NCBI RefSeq assembly: GCF_001425385.1 | Contig: NZ_LMQO01000005.1 | Coordinates: forward strand, 174,094 to 238,093 | DNA: 64,000 nt | Direction of reading: 5' to 3' | From: Sphingomonas sp. Leaf407 | GTDB lineage: Bacteria; Pseudomonadota; Alphaproteobacteria; Sphingomonadales; Sphingomonadaceae | Shown here: one piece after another, positions 61,608 to 64,000 of the stretch | Numbering within the stretch: the first letter of the stretch is position 1 | Layout: each line of letters begins with the position of its first letter | Program-made: the position numbers and the translations under genes | Notes under the pieces: generated by a model | What the model saw: only the letters and a program-made list of their open reading frames with translations | The model's database searches: none | What the model was told of the DNA's origin: nothing

Positions 61608-62683
61608 GCCGCGCTCCGAAAGCCGAAACCCTCGGCGGCGAGGCCCGGACCGAAGGCGAGCGCGATGCCATTGTCGACACGCGGCCCGGCCAGCATCGCC
61701 GCCAGCACGAACATCAGCGTCGCCGACGACATGTTGCCATTCGCCGCCAGCACCCCGCGTGACACGGCGAGCGAATCGGGTGGCAGCGACAGGCTGCGCT
61801 CGACCGCGTCGAGGATCGACCGCCCGCCGGCATGGACCGCCCAGCCGTCGACTGCCGCCAGCGACCGTCCGCCGGTCGCCGCCGCCGCGAACGCCGGATC
61901 GGTCAGCGCGGTCGCGATCCGCCCCGGCACCTCGCCCGACAGGTGCATCGCGAAACCGGCATCGGTGATGTCCCAGCGGATCAGCGCTGCCGAATCGGGC
62001 AGCGTCGCGGCGAACGGCGTGTCGATCGCATAGCCTTGCGCCTTACCGCTCACCAACGCCGCCGCCGCGCCGTCGCCGAACTGGAGCATCGCGAGCAGCG
62101 GTTCGAGGTCGGTGGCGGGTTGCAGGTGCAGCGTCGACAGCTCGACCGTGACCACCAGCACCCGTGCGTCGGGGTCGGACCGGACGATATGGCGCGCGCT
62201 GCGCAGCGCGGCGACGGCGGCATAACAGCCCATGAACCCGACCAGCAGCCGTTCGACTGTGGGGGCAAGGCCGATCCGCGCGGCGACGATCTGGTCGATG
62301 CCCGGTGCCACGAAGCCTGTGCAACTGGCGACCACCAGATGGGTGATGCCGCTCAGATCGACCTGTTCGCGCAAGGCCTCGATCGCGGCGATGGCCAATA
62401 TCGGCGCCGAATCGGCATAAATCCGCATTCGCGCCGCCGTGCCGGGCATGGCATCGGCATAGAAACCGCCTGCACCCACCGGCGATCCGCCGTCTTCGCT
62501 TGCCGGCAATACCGACCAGCGATGGCCGATGCCGGCACGATCAACCATCCGGTCGAACAACCGCGTCTCACGTGCATCCAGCCGCTCGCGTGCCCAGCCG
62601 ATGAAAGCGGAATGAATGTCGTGGCCGGGCACGGCGGTGCCGATGGCGTTCAACCATGCGGTGGTGGGGGTGGCGGGCATCAT
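61604..62683 (-). CDS. Type III polyketide synthase
   Basis: A 359-residue chalcone/stilbene-synthase-like enzyme that extends an acyl starter with malonyl-CoA. The catalytic triad is visible: C153 (GFMGCYAA), H284 (AVHAGGRSIL) and N317 (NGNMSSAT). Bacterial relatives make alkylresorcinols and alkylpyrones from long acyl starters. A start at 62680 or 62683 (MM) is equally likely. It leads a three-gene operon with a methyltransferase and a flavoprotein. Product unknown. Confidence 0.92.
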   Translation of the reverse strand: MMPATPTTAWLNAIGTAVPGHDIHSAFIGWARERLDARETRLFDRMVDRAGIGHRWSVLPASEDGGSPVGAGGFYADAMPGTAARMRIYADSAPILAIAAIEALREQVDLSGITHLVVASCTGFVAPGIDQIVAARIGLAPTVERLLVGFMGCYAAVAALRSARHIVRSDPDARVLVVTVELSTLHLQPATDLEPLLAMLQFGDGAAAALVSGKAQGYAIDTPFAATLPDSAALIRWDITDAGFAMHLSGEVPGRIATALTDPAFAAAATGGRSLAAVDGWAVHAGGRSILDAVERSLSLPPDSLAVSRGVLAANGNMSSATLMFVLAAMLAGPRVDNGIALAFGPGLAAEGFGFRSAA

Positions 62684-62749
62684 CGGCTCAACGCATCATC
62701 CACCGGAAAGTCGTTTTCGCACCGCAACATTTCGGGGGGGCGGGAAAGC

Positions 62750-63358
62750 TCAGTCCTTCCACGCCCACCACAGTTGCGCCGGCGGCATGTTCCACCATTC
62801 CATGTCGTGATCGATCCGGGCGAACTGCCGGTCGAGGAAGTCGCGCACGCGCGGATTGAACTGATAGACGAGGAACGCCCCCCCGCTGCGCAGTACTGCG
62901 CGCGTCGCGGCGGCGATCGCATCGCCGACACCGGGCGGCAGCGTGGAGAAGGGCAGCCCCGACAGCACGTAATCGGCATGGGCATGGCCATGATCGGCGA
63001 CGATCGCCTCGACGTCGGCGGCCGAGCCATGCACCGCCGAGAAGCGCGAATCGAGGATCGTCGCGTTCAGATAATCGATGAAATCGGGATTGGTGTCGAT
63101 CACGATCAACTGCGCATCGGGCGCCAGCCTTTCGAGGATCGGGCGACAGAAGGTGCCGACGCCCGGACCATATTCGACGACGACCTTGGCGTTCGCCCAG
63201 TCGATCGGCCCCAGCATCTTGCGGATCAGCTTGTTCGATGACGGGATCACCGACCCGACCATCACTGGATGCTTGACGAACCCGCGCAGGAAAATGCCGG
63301 CCGGCGAAGGGACACCGCGCGGCTTCCGTCGTGTCGCGGTGCTGGAACTCGTCGTCAT
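62750..63358 (-). CDS. PmtA-like phospholipid N-methyltransferase
   Basis: A 202-residue class I methyltransferase similar to PmtA of alphaproteobacteria, which makes phosphatidylcholine from phosphatidylethanolamine. VVEYGPGVGTFCRPIL is the SAM site; MVGSVIPSSNKLIRKML precedes it, and YVLSGLPFSTLPPGVGDAI is family-like. The ATG at 63358 has AGGA six bases upstream. The substrate is likely a lipid but not proved; the protein is also similar to rRNA-type methyltransferase relatives. Confidence 0.82.
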   Translation of the reverse strand: MTTSSSTATRRKPRGVPSPAGIFLRGFVKHPVMVGSVIPSSNKLIRKMLGPIDWANAKVVVEYGPGVGTFCRPILERLAPDAQLIVIDTNPDFIDYLNATILDSRFSAVHGSAADVEAIVADHGHAHADYVLSGLPFSTLPPGVGDAIAAATRAVLRSGGAFLVYQFNPRVRDFLDRQFARIDHDMEWWNMPPAQLWWAWKD

Positions 63359-63494
63359 GGAAATCCTCGAAGGATGGCGCTGGCGCACCCGTGGTCACGT
63401 CGTCGTCGCAAAAGCGCAACGAACATGCAAGCCGAACGGTTGCGGGGGTCGCGTTCGGTGCGGTGGGTAGAGCATGCCGCCCATCCGTCCGGGT

Positions 63495-63530
63495 GGTCCA
63501 TCCGTCCGACCTGCGCCGGACGGATGGACC
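63495..63530 (-). terminator. Perfect 14-bp hairpin after the CDC48-type gene
   Basis: GGTCCATCCGTCCG and its exact complement flank an 8-base loop, 6 bases past the stop of the ATPase gene (minus strand). No T-run follows; part of the arm (CCATCCGTCCGGG) occurs again just downstream. Confidence 0.55.
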
Positions 63531-63536
63531 GGATTC

Positions 63537-64000
63537 TCACCCCTTCGGCCCGCGCCCCTCGACCATGCCCGGCGCGATGAAGCCGATCGGCTGGATCGCG
63601 ATCGCATCCTGCTTCAGCCGGGCGGACATGGCGCGATATTCCGCTTCCATCTCCGCCGTCACCGAGGCGCGCGATTCACCCAACGCCGCGTCGAAATGCA
63701 CCATCGTCACCTCGCGCGTGTCGAGCCCGTCGCGCAGCGCGAACAGGCCGGCGCGCCGCACGACATCCTCCAGATCGGCACCGGTGAACCGGTCGGTACG
63801 CTTCGCGACCGCGTCCAGATCGACATCGGCGGCCAGCGGCATCTTCTGCGTCTGGATGTTCAGGATCCGCGCCCGACCCGCCGCATCGGGCACGCCGACA
63901 TAGACCAGCTCGTCGAACCGGCCGGGGCGCAGCAGCGCCGGATCGACCAGATTGGGCCGGTTGGTCGCGCCGATCACCACCACCGACTGGAGTTCCTCCA
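63537..64000 (-). CDS. CDC48/VCP-like AAA ATPase (C-terminal part only)
   Basis: The last 150 or so residues of an AAA+ ATPase; the gene runs past the right edge. VVIGATNRPNLVDPALLRPGRFDELVYVGVPD is the sensor region of the second AAA domain, and DLDAVAKRTDRFTGADLEDVVRRAGLFALRD the C-terminal lid helix region. The ending is non-homologous to SEC18-type proteins. CDC48-like ATPases unfold proteins. Only this fragment is visible, so domain count is inferred. Confidence 0.85.
   Translation of the reverse strand, partial: EELQSVVVIGATNRPNLVDPALLRPGRFDELVYVGVPDAAGRARILNIQTQKMPLAADVDLDAVAKRTDRFTGADLEDVVRRAGLFALRDGLDTREVTMVHFDAALGESRASVTAEMEAEYRAMSARLKQDAIAIQPIGFIAPGMVEGRGPKG

Overview
The window is GC-rich (about two thirds G+C), gene-dense chromosomal DNA from an alphaproteobacterium, most likely Sphingomonas or a close sphingomonad. 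This rests on lineage-typical families (COQ9, MmcB, DUF1491, DUF6489, DUF4169, the ubiquinol-cytochrome c chaperone, a TIGR02186/TauE pair), on the hemE-origin-PPRP gene order known from Caulobacter and relatives, and on the repeat families between genes. The species call is inference. No tRNA, rRNA, CRISPR array, insertion sequence or prophage was recognised.

The centrepiece is the probable chromosomal replication origin at 31080-31374, between hemE and the pyruvate phosphate dikinase regulator gene. It holds five exact DnaA boxes, two near-boxes and five GANTC sites. To its left, hemE, hemJ, a small secreted protein, rho, DUF6489, mnmE, mnmG, rsmG, parA, parB and a HerA-like ATPase all read leftward. 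To its right, PPRP, maf, aroE, coaE, dnaQ, hpf, ptsN, a PaaI-like thioesterase and DUF1491 all read rightward. Transcription therefore runs with both forks. One perfect and three one-mismatch ParB-binding parS sites lie 5.6-31 kb left of the origin, next to parAB.

Left flank (1-20 kb): the end of an aldose epimerase, release factor RF3, an MFS transporter, a TonB-dependent receptor divergent from a TetR regulator, COQ9, a CPFG glutaredoxin, an aromatic aminotransferase, a DMT transporter, an old-yellow-enzyme reductase, two paralogous DUF2807 proteins, carD, fdxA, an S4-domain protein coupled to a SUV3-like helicase, and an M23 peptidase.

Right flank (37-64 kb): a SleB-type hydrolase, MmcB, TIGR02186/TauE, an NfrB-type glycosyltransferase with an NfrA-C-like partner, RcnB-like protein, bamE, the cytochrome bc1 chaperone, yceD, feoAB, a GH114 lipoprotein, ssb, a galactan-utilisation set (GH30, GH2, GH43), an ankyrin protein, SCO1, YcgN, YgjP, PBP1A, a three-gene type III polyketide cluster, a PmtA-like methyltransferase and the end of a CDC48-type ATPase.

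Between genes lie several families of long inverted repeats. Two copies of one family differ by changes on both arms that keep the stem paired.
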